Shown: positions 43,636 through 52,302 of the stretch, in pieces
How the letters are laid out: each line of letters begins with the position of its first letter
Position numbering within the stretch: the stretch's first letter is position 1
Assembly: GCF_000018685.1 (NCBI RefSeq)
Contig: NC_010001.1
Span: 1,194,001 to 1,258,000 of the forward strand
DNA length: 64,000 nucleotides
Reading direction: 5' to 3'
Source: Lachnoclostridium phytofermentans ISDg
GTDB taxonomy: Bacteria; Bacillota; Clostridia; Lachnospirales; Lachnospiraceae
Position numbers and translations under genes: made by a program
The notes under the pieces: model-generated
Told to the model about the DNA's origin: nothing
Databases searched by the model: none
What the model saw: only the letters and a program-made list of their open reading frames with translations

Positions 43636-44337
43636 TCAGTGAGAATCAATATATGTTTGTAATGTATCATGGTATTTCACCAAATCAATTTCCTGAGGTT
43701 CGGTTTCTTCACCTAGCAGTAGATCCACCATATAGCGTGCAGTTTTGCCACCGATGGTCATCGATTTAATGCAGGATACGCAGTAAACTGCTACATCTTG
43801 ACAGGGCATTTGGGCTGCGCGATTTTTCTGAAATTTGTGGACCTCTTCCAAAGGAATGCGGTTATAAAAGTTGTCACCGCAGCAGATGGAATTGGTTCCG
43901 TTAAATTGGGATTCAACAACCTCAATTCCCATTTTGTGCAGCAGACTACGCACCGCAGCATGGACCCGCGGCTTTGAACGGAACGAGCAGGAGTCATGGA
44001 CTGAAAGAGTCAACCCTTCGTAGTGGGGAAGTGAAAGCTCAGGTAACTGGTCTAGTAGTTCCCATAGGGAGATGGTCTGAATGCCTTCATAAAGAGATCG
44101 AAACCGTCTGTCACAACCAGCGCAGTTGTTGATGATGGTAGCGCCCTTGGGAAGCTGAGGGTCATGATGGCAACAGATGCTGTGGAGTTTTACTGGCCCC
44201 CAATAACGGTTGAGAAGCGATAGTATCTTCTCGCTAGCGTAAGGCTTGTAAATACTCAAAGCACAGCCAGGGTTAAACCAACAATTTTTTATGTCAATCT
44301 GGGAAAGACTGATGCTGGGAAGTCGAAGTTTTGTCAT
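43636..44337 (-). CDS. Cysteine-rich (CCG/HdrB-like) Fe-S protein
   Basis: A 233-residue protein with two CCG-type units. The first has FNPGCALSIYKP, ICCHHDP and NNCAGCDRRF; the second has VHDSCSFRSKP, ICCGDNF and VYCVSCIKSM. This is the cysteine layout of HdrB/GlpC/LutA CCG domains, which bind a non-cubane 4Fe-4S cluster and take part in electron transfer. The G+C content is visibly higher than that of neighbours, a hint of transfer. It is 27 bases downstream of DUF4317 on the same strand. Redox partner unknown. Confidence 0.75.
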   Translation of the reverse strand: MTKLRLPSISLSQIDIKNCWFNPGCALSIYKPYASEKILSLLNRYWGPVKLHSICCHHDPQLPKGATIINNCAGCDRRFRSLYEGIQTISLWELLDQLPELSLPHYEGLTLSVHDSCSFRSKPRVHAAVRSLLHKMGIEVVESQFNGTNSICCGDNFYNRIPLEEVHKFQKNRAAQMPCQDVAVYCVSCIKSMTIGGKTARYMVDLLLGEETEPQEIDLVKYHDTLQTYIDSH

Positions 44338-44363
44338 GTATATGTGTCTCCTTTATTAATTTC

Positions 44364-45662
44364 TTATAATAAATCAGTTACTCCATTTACGTTAGCTTGC
44401 TCGTTATCCTCCATTGGAATAACAATGCACTTTTTACCATCAATGATTTGCGAAGTAATTTGTTGCATTTTTTGTGGCTTAACTTTAAGGATAACATCGA
44501 AGTTACTGTTTGCGGAATCGTCAGAAGAGTCGGTATCTATGTTATCAGAATCCACTTGATCAGTTATGTTACCATTTTCACGGGTTACCGCTACTTCTTC
44601 TAATTTTTTTTGTAATTTAATTACTTGCTCGGTGAGCTCTTGCTCTTTTCTTTTTTGAGCACTAGCAGCAAGTATTTTATTGTCAATCAAATGATCAACT
44701 ACTGGTGGCATATCAGCAAAATTTTCAGCATAGGAAGTTTCGATTTTTGCTGTAACCTCTTCTGGTAGACCACTCGCAGAAAGGATGTCCTGGATAGAAT
44801 CATTGGTAAGAAATAATGGTTCTTGATCTTGCTTGGTATCCTTATATTCAGATTGCTCATCTACCATCTGATTCAGTGTTTCCTGTATTTCCATGAATAC
44901 TGCTTCACTTTTTTGTTCATCATTTATCGCATTACAGATAATTGTTTGGAATGTATTTTTCTGCTCGGTAGCAGTTTGTTTCACTGGACAGCCTAGAACC
45001 AATTCCATAAACTCTTTATGAGGTTCTTTTGTGTCTTTGGTAAAGTATAAGACAGAATGGATGTCAGAGCTTCGATCAGAGAATGCCGGAAAAACAAATC
45101 CAGTATCAGGTGCATTCACGATCCAATCTCGATTACGAGGCCCGATTCGATTTTCTATTTCTAAATATCCAAGGCCTGCTTTCGAAAGTGAAACAGGGCA
45201 GACAGCACATATCAGATAATCATATACTTCCTCTGATTCATCCAATTTAGCATTATCGGAAGTTTTCGTCATAACATCATAGGAGTCATGGAAAATCAGG
45301 ATAAGATAATTCCCTGTATAATCATAATTATCAATGATTAATTGATAGAAAGATTCTAGCAAAGCGCTATTTTTTAATTTGCTTTCTTTTAACCCCATAA
45401 GGAATTGCTGCTTACCACCTGCATTTTCTTCTTCAAGTGGGAATTCAAGCTCTAATAAATTGTTACCTAGGGTACCAGATAATGTTTTATTGGCTATCTC
45501 CAAATATTTAAAGAATTCCTCATCTTTTAAATTTAAGAATGTTTCTTCTAGATTTAATACGATTTCTTTTTCTGCATTTACATAACAACCACACATTCTA
45601 GAAAACGTACAGTCATTTTTTTTAAGTCGTCTTTTTAATTCTAATACATCTTTTTTTGTCAT
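44364..45662 (-). CDS. DUF4317 family protein
   Basis: A 432-residue soluble protein. The start at 45662 (minus) follows GGAGGG; upstream in-frame ATG at 45719 is before that site. The sequence begins MTKKDVLELKRRLKKNDCT with a cysteine motif RMCGCYVN, the family signature. The C-terminal third is acidic and coiled (KRKEQELTEQVIKLQKKLEE), ending in a small beta-like domain. DUF4317 is common in Lachnospiraceae; no activity is known. Confidence 0.85.
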   Translation of the reverse strand: MTKKDVLELKRRLKKNDCTFSRMCGCYVNAEKEIVLNLEETFLNLKDEEFFKYLEIANKTLSGTLGNNLLELEFPLEEENAGGKQQFLMGLKESKLKNSALLESFYQLIIDNYDYTGNYLILIFHDSYDVMTKTSDNAKLDESEEVYDYLICAVCPVSLSKAGLGYLEIENRIGPRNRDWIVNAPDTGFVFPAFSDRSSDIHSVLYFTKDTKEPHKEFMELVLGCPVKQTATEQKNTFQTIICNAINDEQKSEAVFMEIQETLNQMVDEQSEYKDTKQDQEPLFLTNDSIQDILSASGLPEEVTAKIETSYAENFADMPPVVDHLIDNKILAASAQKRKEQELTEQVIKLQKKLEEVAVTRENGNITDQVDSDNIDTDSSDDSANSNFDVILKVKPQKMQQITSQIIDGKKCIVIPMEDNEQANVNGVTDLL

Positions 45663-45887
45663 AGGAACCCTCCGAATAAAAACTTGTACAATACTCATCT
45701 TCCAACAATTATACGACATAATAAAAAAATTTGCTATTCTAAGCTCAATAAATAATGTACGAAATTTTTAATGAGATCTATAAGATTTTAATATTTTTGT
45801 AGATTTAAAGAAGATAAAACCGCTCTTTTTATTAAGACATCAAATTAGAAAAAGAGGTATAATAGGGTTATTATTAGGAGGTGTCAA

Positions 45888-46298
45888 ATGAGTGTAAGTA
45901 TATCGAAAGTGAAAAAGTATATTGAAGAAAATTTTAAGGATGACATAACTCTTGATGATATAGCGAAGAATGTTGGATATTCAAAATATCATCTAAATCG
46001 TATGTTTCTTGAAAATACAGGTCTAACAATCCATAAATATATATGCGAAAGACGATTAACAGAGGCTGCTGATTTATTACTCTATACCGATCAATCGATC
46101 GTTGATATCGCATTAAGTATTGGATATACTTCACAACAGGCTTTCACATTGGCATTTAAGCAAATGTTTGATTGTACACCATATAAATATAGGATTAGTA
46201 CAATGACATTTGTTTCAACGAAATGCTTGGAAATAAGCCCTTCTAAACGTGACTATGGTGTTAAAATGATTATTTCTTATGGGAGGGTGGCAGCATGA
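45888..46298 (+). CDS. AraC-family DNA-binding protein (HTH domain only)
   Basis: A 136-residue protein made of the AraC double helix-turn-helix: ITLDDIAKNVGYSKYHLNRMF then QSIVDIALSIGYTSQQAFTLAFKQMF, with CTPYKYR. The usual ligand-binding domain is absent; a short tail of 35 residues follows. TTAGGAGG precedes the ATG. The stop overlaps the start of clpP (ATGA), so it is co-translated with the protease. Confidence 0.92.
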   Translation: MSVSISKVKKYIEENFKDDITLDDIAKNVGYSKYHLNRMFLENTGLTIHKYICERRLTEAADLLLYTDQSIVDIALSIGYTSQQAFTLAFKQMFDCTPYKYRISTMTFVSTKCLEISPSKRDYGVKMIISYGRVAA

Positions 46299-46876
46299 GC
46301 GTGGTACCATACGTAATTGAGCAAAACGATCGAAGTGAAAGAAGTTATGATATATATTCTAGATTACTAAAAGACCGAATTATCTTTATCAATGGTGAAG
46401 TAAATCATGTTAGTGCTGGCTTAGTAATTGCCCAATTACTTTATTTAGAAGCAGAAGATTCCAAAAAAGATATTAGGCTCTATATTAATAGTCCAGGTGG
46501 AAGTATACCGGATGGTCTTGCCATTTATGATACGATGAGGTATTTAAAATGCGATGTTTCCACGACTTGTATTGGAATGGCTGCAAGTATGGGGTCTTTT
46601 TTATTAGCAGGAGGTACAAAGGGAAAGCGTTTTGCACTTCCAAATGCAGAGATTTTAATCCATCAACCATCTGGCGGGATACAAGCTCCTGCTCAAGCGA
46701 CGGATATTGATATTATGAGTAAACATATTTTAAATACAAGAAGACGTGTCAATCAAATTCTTTCAGAAAATACAGGAAAAGAAATTAGCCAAATTGAGAA
46801 AGACACAGATCGTGATTATTACATGACAGCGGAAGAAGCATTGAATTATGGAATTATTGATAAGATAATAAAATAA
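46295..46876 (+). CDS. clpP: ClpP-family serine protease
   Basis: A 193-residue proteolytic subunit. Catalytic triad: Ser in GMAASMGSFLLAGG (about 100), His in ILIHQPSGG (about 125), Asp in DTDRDYYM (about 174). The length and all core motifs match ClpP, which forms 14-mers with Clp ATPases. It lies in an operon with an AraC-type regulator rather than with clpX, so it is probably an additional paralogue with regulated expression. GGGAGGG precedes the ATG inside the upstream gene. Confidence 0.94.
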   Translation: MSVVPYVIEQNDRSERSYDIYSRLLKDRIIFINGEVNHVSAGLVIAQLLYLEAEDSKKDIRLYINSPGGSIPDGLAIYDTMRYLKCDVSTTCIGMAASMGSFLLAGGTKGKRFALPNAEILIHQPSGGIQAPAQATDIDIMSKHILNTRRRVNQILSENTGKEISQIEKDTDRDYYMTAEEALNYGIIDKIIK

Positions 46877-46882
46877 AGGGAG

Positions 46883-46922
46883 TGCCTGTAGTTGACTTTA
46901 GTTATGACTGCAGGCATTTTTT
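46883..46922 (+). terminator. Terminator after clpP
   Basis: TGCCTGTAGT (46883-46892) with ACTGCAGGCA (46907-46916), then six T's. Confidence 0.85.
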
Positions 46923-47070
46923 GAGTTATTTGGAAATTGCTCAAATCAAAAAATAGTGGAACATCGTACTAAGAATGCTATCTATAAATAATGATAGTAA
47001 TTATTGAGGGCGTAGTGTAAAATGGAAAATATTATAAAAATTTATTTAGAATATGATAAGAGAGGCTTTT

Positions 47071-47130
47071 ATGGATACTAAAGATATCGCTCCTTGGGAG
47101 TTATGGCAAAAGAAAATAACATGGGAGTAA
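47071..47130 (+). CDS. Putative 19-residue short ORF, possibly a relic
   Basis: ATG at 47071 with AGAGAGG upstream encodes MDTKDIAPWELWQKKITWE. It ends 13 bases before the hydrolase gene. It may be a leader ORF or a fragment of a lost gene; nothing supports function beyond position. Confidence 0.25.
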   Translation: MDTKDIAPWELWQKKITWE

Positions 47131-47143
47131 GAGGAAATAATTT

Positions 47144-48187
47144 ATGATCAAGAAAATTGTTAGGATAATAAAGTGGTTTGGTATAATATTATTGTTACTT
47201 GTTGCTACTGGTCTGTGTTTCCCTACGTGGACACCTAAGATAGACAACGAGAACAGTATTAGCGAATTACGCAAAGTTGAGGTGAATGATACCTCACTTG
47301 AGGTTATGATACGTGGAAACAATAGAGATAATCCAGTTATTATTTTTGTTCACGGAGGTCCCTGTTGCTCTGAAATACCGTATGTAAAGAAGTATCAAGA
47401 TTTACTTGAAAAAGACTTTACTATCGTTCATTATGACCAGCGCGGTAGTGGTAAATCATATAAGTTTGGTACAGATTATTCTGACGTTGACGCATCCTTC
47501 CATGTGAGGGATTTACTTGCATTGACAGAGTATATAGAGAAATATTTGAACCAAAATCAAGTAATCTTAGTAGGACATTCATATGGAACTTATATAGCCA
47601 CTCAGGCAATAGCTAAGAATCCTGAATTGTACCGTGCATATGTTGGAATAGGGCAGATGTCAGATACTATAAAGAGTGAATTGGATGGTTTGCAAAAATG
47701 TATTAAGGCGGCGGAAGCAAGAGGAAATACAGAGGATGTTATTTATTTGAGTGGATTGGAGAAATCCATTACACAAGGAGAAGGTATCACACCGCGGAAT
47801 TATGTGAGAAAATACGGATTCGCTGCGAGAAATATTAACGAAAATGAAGATTATTTAAAGGGATTTATTTTTGGTAGTGAATATAATTTATTGGACACCA
47901 TTCGATTTTATGTAGCATCAATTAAATACCAAGAATCTTTGATCATGGAAGCACTCAAAAATCCAGTTTCTGATATTGTTACAGAGATTAATAAACCTGT
48001 GTATTTTGTAATGGGGAAATATGATTGCATGACTTCGCCAGAAGCCGCAGGAGAATATCTAAATATATTAAAGGGGATAGGAACACATGAGTTAGTAATA
48101 TTTGAGAACTCAGCACATTATCCTCAATTTGAAGAAAAAGAAAAATTCTATAAATGGATGTGTGATACATTCAAAAAAGGAGCATAA
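47144..48187 (+). CDS. Membrane-anchored alpha/beta hydrolase (prolyl-aminopeptidase-like)
   Basis: A 347-residue protein. N-terminal membrane helix (about 8-27, KWFGIILLLLVATGLCF) without an obvious cleavage site. The hydrolase fold has oxyanion motif HGGPCCSE, YDQRGSGKSY, nucleophile GHSYGT (about 146), acid in KYDCMTS and His in NSAHYPQ. This pattern is the S33 / proline iminopeptidase class. The substrate is unknown. GAGG precedes the ATG. Confidence 0.87.
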   Translation: MIKKIVRIIKWFGIILLLLVATGLCFPTWTPKIDNENSISELRKVEVNDTSLEVMIRGNNRDNPVIIFVHGGPCCSEIPYVKKYQDLLEKDFTIVHYDQRGSGKSYKFGTDYSDVDASFHVRDLLALTEYIEKYLNQNQVILVGHSYGTYIATQAIAKNPELYRAYVGIGQMSDTIKSELDGLQKCIKAAEARGNTEDVIYLSGLEKSITQGEGITPRNYVRKYGFAARNINENEDYLKGFIFGSEYNLLDTIRFYVASIKYQESLIMEALKNPVSDIVTEINKPVYFVMGKYDCMTSPEAAGEYLNILKGIGTHELVIFENSAHYPQFEEKEKFYKWMCDTFKKGA

Positions 48188-48204
48188 TAAAAAGCTTTAT
48201 TTCT

Positions 48205-48241
48205 AACCCCCAACCCCCTCATGATTGAGGGGCAGGGGGTT
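48205..48241. repeat. GC-rich hairpin after the hydrolase gene
   Basis: AACCCCC-AA-CCCCTC pairs with GAGGGG-CA-GGGGGTT around ATGATT, a 13-bp stem with an internal loop. No T run follows. It is very GC-rich for this genome. The rest of 48188-48594 is A/T-rich with no gene; promoter-like sequence precedes the LytTR operon. Confidence 0.6.
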
Positions 48242-48594
48242 GAGAGTGGCGAAGTTACTTTGTTCTTTGATATAATATGCCCATGATGGCTTAACATTCT
48301 ATTCTGTTTATCTTTATTTTTTTGTAACTTCTTATTTTACATTTCATCTTCATTCTTTCAATAACTCTTATTTTTCTTGATAACTTAAAGCTTTGTAAGT
48401 AAAACCACTAAAATCTAGTGAAGCTAACTGCATTAACATAATTGTCACGAAAAATCATAATATGACTTCAAGTATCATAATAGATTGTGAATATGTATAA
48501 TTATGGATATAATATGTAGAGAAGTTTTTATTTACGATTTAATTTGATATTACATAAACAAATATAGTTAACAAAATATTAAGGGGATTAAATT

Positions 48595-49308
48595 ATGCTA
48601 ACCATAGGGATTTGTGATGATGAGAAGAAGATTTTGGATGAACTAAAGACTAGTATAGAGTCTATACTGCAAAAACATTCAATGGAAGGAAACATTTTAT
48701 TATTTCCTAGTGCAAGTACTTTTTTTGAAAGCTACATAAAGAATCCGATTGATATCTTATTATTAGATATTGATATGCCAGAAAAATCGGGAATGGAGTT
48801 AGCAAAGGATCTGTCATTAGCAGAGCAAGATACTGTATTTGCCTTTGTTACAAATCAAGAAGCTCTTGTTTATCAGTCTTTTGAATGTCACCCATTTGCA
48901 TTTTTAAGAAAAGATTACCTTGATGAGGAGTTAGAATCTACGTTACTACGAATGATTGATACTGCTCTTTCGAAAGCGCAAACTTATTCCTTTACTTATC
49001 GTGGAGTTATAACCAAGGTGTACATCGAGGATATCGTATATTTTGAATCGGATTTAAATTATGTAAAGTTAGTTACGACAAAAGAGATGTATCGATACCG
49101 TGAAACGCTATCTAATTTATGTGAATCTTTTCATGGTAAGAAATTTTTGCGTATTCATAAAGGGTTTTTACTAAATATGAATTACATATACTCCATACGG
49201 CAAGAAGAAGTAGAATTAACCAATCATACCGTGTTGCCAATTGGACGAACCAATAGAGAAATAGTAAAGGATCAGCTATTTCGATACCTTAGAGGGATTA
49301 GTTTATGA
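48595..49308 (+). CDS. LytTR-family response regulator (AgrA-like)
   Basis: A 237-residue regulator. Receiver domain with CDDEKK acidic residues and phospho-acceptor Asp in ILLLDIDMPEKSG (about 58). The LytTR DNA-binding domain follows from about 130 (ITKVYIEDIVYFESDLNYVK, then FLRIHKGFLLNMNYI). AAGGGG precedes the ATG. It overlaps the kinase gene by four bases. The direct repeats at 50105-50215 are the expected kind of LytTR target. Confidence 0.93.
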   Translation: MLTIGICDDEKKILDELKTSIESILQKHSMEGNILLFPSASTFFESYIKNPIDILLLDIDMPEKSGMELAKDLSLAEQDTVFAFVTNQEALVYQSFECHPFAFLRKDYLDEELESTLLRMIDTALSKAQTYSFTYRGVITKVYIEDIVYFESDLNYVKLVTTKEMYRYRETLSNLCESFHGKKFLRIHKGFLLNMNYIYSIRQEEVELTNHTVLPIGRTNREIVKDQLFRYLRGISL

Positions 49309-50033
49309 TAGGTGGAAAGAAAAACATTTGGAATCAAACCTTGGATCATACAGCTTCTGAACTATTAGCAGAGAAGATGGAGTTAGAATATCAGTATGAG
49401 GAGCTGCTTAGAAAATATGAAGAACAGCAATATCAAAAAGAAAAGATAGATCAACTGCATGAAAATACCAGAAGATTAAAACATGATATGAAAAATCATA
49501 TGCTTGTATTAGCAAATTATTTAAATCAAGAAAATGTGTATGAAGCGAAACAGTATCTATCTAAAGTCTTGGACAAATTAAATCATATCTACACTTACAT
49601 AGAAACTGGGAATGCAGTTTTAAATTCTTGCATTAATACCAAATTGGAAATGGCTCACCAAATGGGGATTACGTTTAAAGCGGAAATAGAGAATCTTTCT
49701 TTTTCAAAACTGGGTAGTATAGATTTAACCGCCTTACTAATGAATCTTTTAGATAATGCCTTGGAAGCTAGTCAAAGAGAAGAGAGGAAAGAAATACAGA
49801 TACAGATTATTAAAAAAAGAGGGTACGAGACGATCTTAGTTAAGAATTTTATTTCGAATTCTGTATTGCAATACAATAAAGATTTGAAAACAACAAAGAC
49901 TCAAAACTCAAAAGAACATGGATATGGATTAGTACAAATTAGAAGCATTGTCGAGATGTATCATGGAATGATCGACATATATGAAGAGGAAGGTTGGTTT
50001 TGTTGTTTCATTGCGTTTCCATTGTCAGATTAG
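49305..50033 (+). CDS. Cytosolic GHKL sensor histidine kinase (AgrC C-terminal-like)
   Basis: A 242-residue kinase with no membrane segment. A coiled coil (about 20-50) precedes the phosphorylation helix RRLKHDMKNHMLVLANYL (His about 60). The GHKL ATPase follows: LLMNLLDNALEAS and HGYGLVQIRSIV. AgrC relatives normally have 6-7 N-terminal helices; here they are absent, so the sensor must respond to a cytosolic or partner-derived signal. No AgrB/AgrD genes are nearby. Confidence 0.88.
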   Translation: MIGGKKNIWNQTLDHTASELLAEKMELEYQYEELLRKYEEQQYQKEKIDQLHENTRRLKHDMKNHMLVLANYLNQENVYEAKQYLSKVLDKLNHIYTYIETGNAVLNSCINTKLEMAHQMGITFKAEIENLSFSKLGSIDLTALLMNLLDNALEASQREERKEIQIQIIKKRGYETILVKNFISNSVLQYNKDLKTTKTQNSKEHGYGLVQIRSIVEMYHGMIDIYEEEGWFCCFIAFPLSD

Positions 50034-50104
50034 GATAAAGACCTTATTCATACAGAATACGATATTTCTCATATAGAGAGCTATGTATTTTATGGAACGT
50101 TATG

Positions 50105-50215
50105 TATCCCATGTAACACTATATATCTCATATCGAATGTATCTTTTATATAAAATACTAAATATCCCACACAGGATGCTATATATCCCATACAGGATGC
50201 TGTATATCCCACATG
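50105..50215 (+). repeat. Phased direct-repeat array, probable LytTR binding sites
   Basis: TATCCCA-type units start at 50105, 50124 (TATCTC), 50163, 50184 and 50205. The last three are exactly 21 bp apart and also share ACAGGATGCT. Related weaker units occur at 50063 and 50140. LytTR proteins bind 9-bp direct repeats with 12-bp gaps (21-bp period). The array ends three bases before the exporter promoter. Confidence 0.6.
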
Positions 50216-50217
50216 AA

Positions 50218-50245
50218 TTGAAAACGCTGACTTTTTATCTATAAT
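50218..50245 (+). promoter_or_regulatory. Promoter of the ABC exporter operon
   Basis: TTGAAA (50218-50223), 16 bp, TATAAT (50240-50245), directly abutting the repeat array. AAAGGAGG at 50256-50263 precedes the first gene. Confidence 0.75.
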
Positions 50246-50268
50246 GTAGAATATAAAAGGAGGATATT

Positions 50269-51182
50269 TTGATTATTGCTAAGGATCTTCAACGCGAATT
50301 TCATACTAAGAAAGGAATTGTTAAAGCCATTGATGGTATAACATTTCATGTGCCTGAAGGCGAGATAATAGGCATTGTTGGTGAAAATGGAGCAGGTAAA
50401 ACGACCTTACTACATATGGTTGCTGGACTTTTAGCGCCAACCGATGGATATCTTCGCACGAGGAAGGAAATACCCTATATCTCAAGGAAGGCGTTATCTG
50501 AAGATATTGCTGTATTATTTGGGAGAAGCTCCAGGCTTCATGAGCAAATGACTGTGAAGGAATCAATGGAACTTGAAGCGATTTCATATGGGGTTCCCAA
50601 GGAGGAATATCAAAGAAAATTATTAATACTAGATCAACTTCTTAGTCTTAGCAAGGTATTTGAAAATCATAAAGAGCAATTATCTCTTGGAGAGCGAATG
50701 AGGGCAGATTTAGGAGTGTTATTAATAAGAAATGCAAAACTTATTATATTAGATGAAGCTTTGATGTAATGGTTCGTAATGCAGTATCTGAATATCTTCT
50801 GGAACTAACAAAACAAAACGGTACCACAATAGTTTTCACCTCACATGATATGCAAGACATAAAATCGTTGTGTCAACGGTTACTTGTATTAAAAAAGGGA
50901 AAAAGCCTTTATTATGGAAGTGTTAATTACGCTATCAACAAATATCAGTCAAGGCGAAGCCTTGAGCTAGAAGTAGATGGGAAGATACCCGATTTATCTG
51001 ATTTGCCTGTAAAACGATATCAATATCAGAATCAAATCTTAACTATTGATTATGATAGTAATTGTTTATCGACAAAAGTAATAATGAGACATATCTTAGA
51101 GCAGACACAGATAAAAAGCGTGAAAACACATCAAGGTGGTTTAGAAGAGGCTATGCAGTCCTTAATGAGTAAAGGAGATTAG
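50269..51182 (+). pseudogene. ABC exporter ATPase (COG4586-like) split by a small deletion
   Basis: The frame from TTG 50269 carries Walker A GENGAGKTT, signature LSLGERMRADLG and Walker B KLIILDEALM, then TAA at 50767. From ATG 50769 the -1 related frame continues RNAVSEYLLELTK and FTSHDMQDIKSLC (H-loop) to 51182. An intact relative would read roughly EALxGLDV at the join, so about ten bases (the D-loop) are missing. The TAATG overlap could couple translation of two half-proteins, but losing the D-loop should abolish normal ATPase cycling. Confidence 0.8.
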
Positions 51183-51203
51183 GATGAAAAAGCTGTGGTA
51201 GAA

Positions 51204-51279
51204 GTGTGAAGAACTTCACACTGGCTTGGTGCATTGTTTGTGTTGTTGGCTAAATTCGCGGGATTGCGACAGAATGGAG
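51204..51279 (+). promoter_or_regulatory. Conserved leader element (copy 3 of 3)
   Basis: A perfect hairpin, GTGTGAA (51204-51210) with TTCACAC (51215-51221), is followed by a block closely matching the LRR leaders: TTGTG, AAATTCGC and GGATTGCGACAGAATGGAG. TTGTTG (51243-51248) can pair with CGACAG-type sequence (51267-51272). The middle stem of copies 1-2 is not clearly kept. It lies immediately before the RBS of the second exporter ATPase. Confidence 0.5.
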
Positions 51280-51285
51280 AGTTAT

Positions 51286-52302
51286 ATGGAAGATGCATTA
51301 ATTAAAGTAAATCATGTAAGCAAATCTTTTCGAACTACGAAACAAAACCAGGGGATTTTAAATGCCATAAAGCATATGGTAAAACCAAACTACATATTAA
51401 AAAAAGCAGTTGATGATATCAACTTTACAATTAAGGAAGGAGAAATGGTAGGTTTTCTTGGACCAAATGGTTCCGGTAAGTCTACCACAGTAAAGATGCT
51501 ATCTGGAATTTTGCATCCAGATAAAGGAAGTATTGAAGTGGGAGATTTTATTCCATATCGTGACAGAAAAAAATATGTATCCCAAATTGGAGTTGTATTC
51601 GGACAAAAGTCACAGCTTGCTTGGGATTTACCGGTTATAGAAAGTTTTGATTTATTAAAACACATTTATAGAATAGAAGAAAAAAAGTATCAAGATAATC
51701 TAGAACGTTTCGTTTCCTTACTTGATATGGGTGAGTTTTTATCACAGCCAGTACGTCAATTATCACTTGGTCAACGCATGAGAGCAGATATTGCTGCGTC
51801 ACTTTTACATTCTCCCAAAATAGTATTTTTTGACGAACCTACCATTGGTGTAGACGTCGTTGGAAAAGAAAAGATTAGAGAGTTTATCGTTGAGTTAAAT
51901 AAAACAGACCGAATTACCATGCTATTTACAACTCATGATATGAGAGATATTGAGAAGACTTGTAATAAAATAATTATTATTGATCATGGTACAATGATTT
52001 ATGATGGTTCATTAGCATCCATAAAAGAACGATATGGAAATACCATGAAAATCGAAGTAACTATGGATAAGTACCAAGAAATCACTAATCTTAAGGATGT
52101 AATAATTGAGAATGTTTCTAATCAAGGAGATTATAAGTATCGATTTTTGTTTGATAAAAATAAAGTATCACTGGACTTTTTAATGAAAGAAATTTTAACT
52201 ACGTATTTAGTAAAAGATTTTTCTATGATAGAACCAGATCTTGAAAGTATCATAAGAGAAATTTATGAAGGAGAGGTAATACTATGTCAAGCAAACCATT
52301 AG
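51286..52302 (+). CDS. ABC-2 exporter ATPase (COG4586-like)
   Basis: A 338-residue ATPase. The start at 51286 follows GGAGA in the leader element. Walker A GPNGSGKST (about 62-70), Q-loop VFGQKSQLAWDLPV, signature LSLGQRMRADIA, Walker B IVFFDEPTIGVD and H-loop FTTHDM are complete. The WDLPV/QRMRAD features mark the COG4586 class, which works with two different permeases (COG4587 and COG3694); both follow at once. It may have replaced the broken ATPase upstream or formed a heterodimer with it. Confidence 0.92.
   Translation: MEDALIKVNHVSKSFRTTKQNQGILNAIKHMVKPNYILKKAVDDINFTIKEGEMVGFLGPNGSGKSTTVKMLSGILHPDKGSIEVGDFIPYRDRKKYVSQIGVVFGQKSQLAWDLPVIESFDLLKHIYRIEEKKYQDNLERFVSLLDMGEFLSQPVRQLSLGQRMRADIAASLLHSPKIVFFDEPTIGVDVVGKEKIREFIVELNKTDRITMLFTTHDMRDIEKTCNKIIIIDHGTMIYDGSLASIKERYGNTMKIEVTMDKYQEITNLKDVIIENVSNQGDYKYRFLFDKNKVSLDFLMKEILTTYLVKDFSMIEPDLESIIREIYEGEVILCQANH

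Noticed and set aside
44397..45585. Several plus-strand ORFs of 60-70 codons over the DUF4317 gene
   Set aside because: They are antisense shadows without ribosome-binding sites; the minus-strand gene has a clear family match.
50105..50215. CRISPR-like repeat array
   Set aside because: The period is 21 bp with degenerate units, no spacers of constant length and no cas genes; phased regulator sites fit better.
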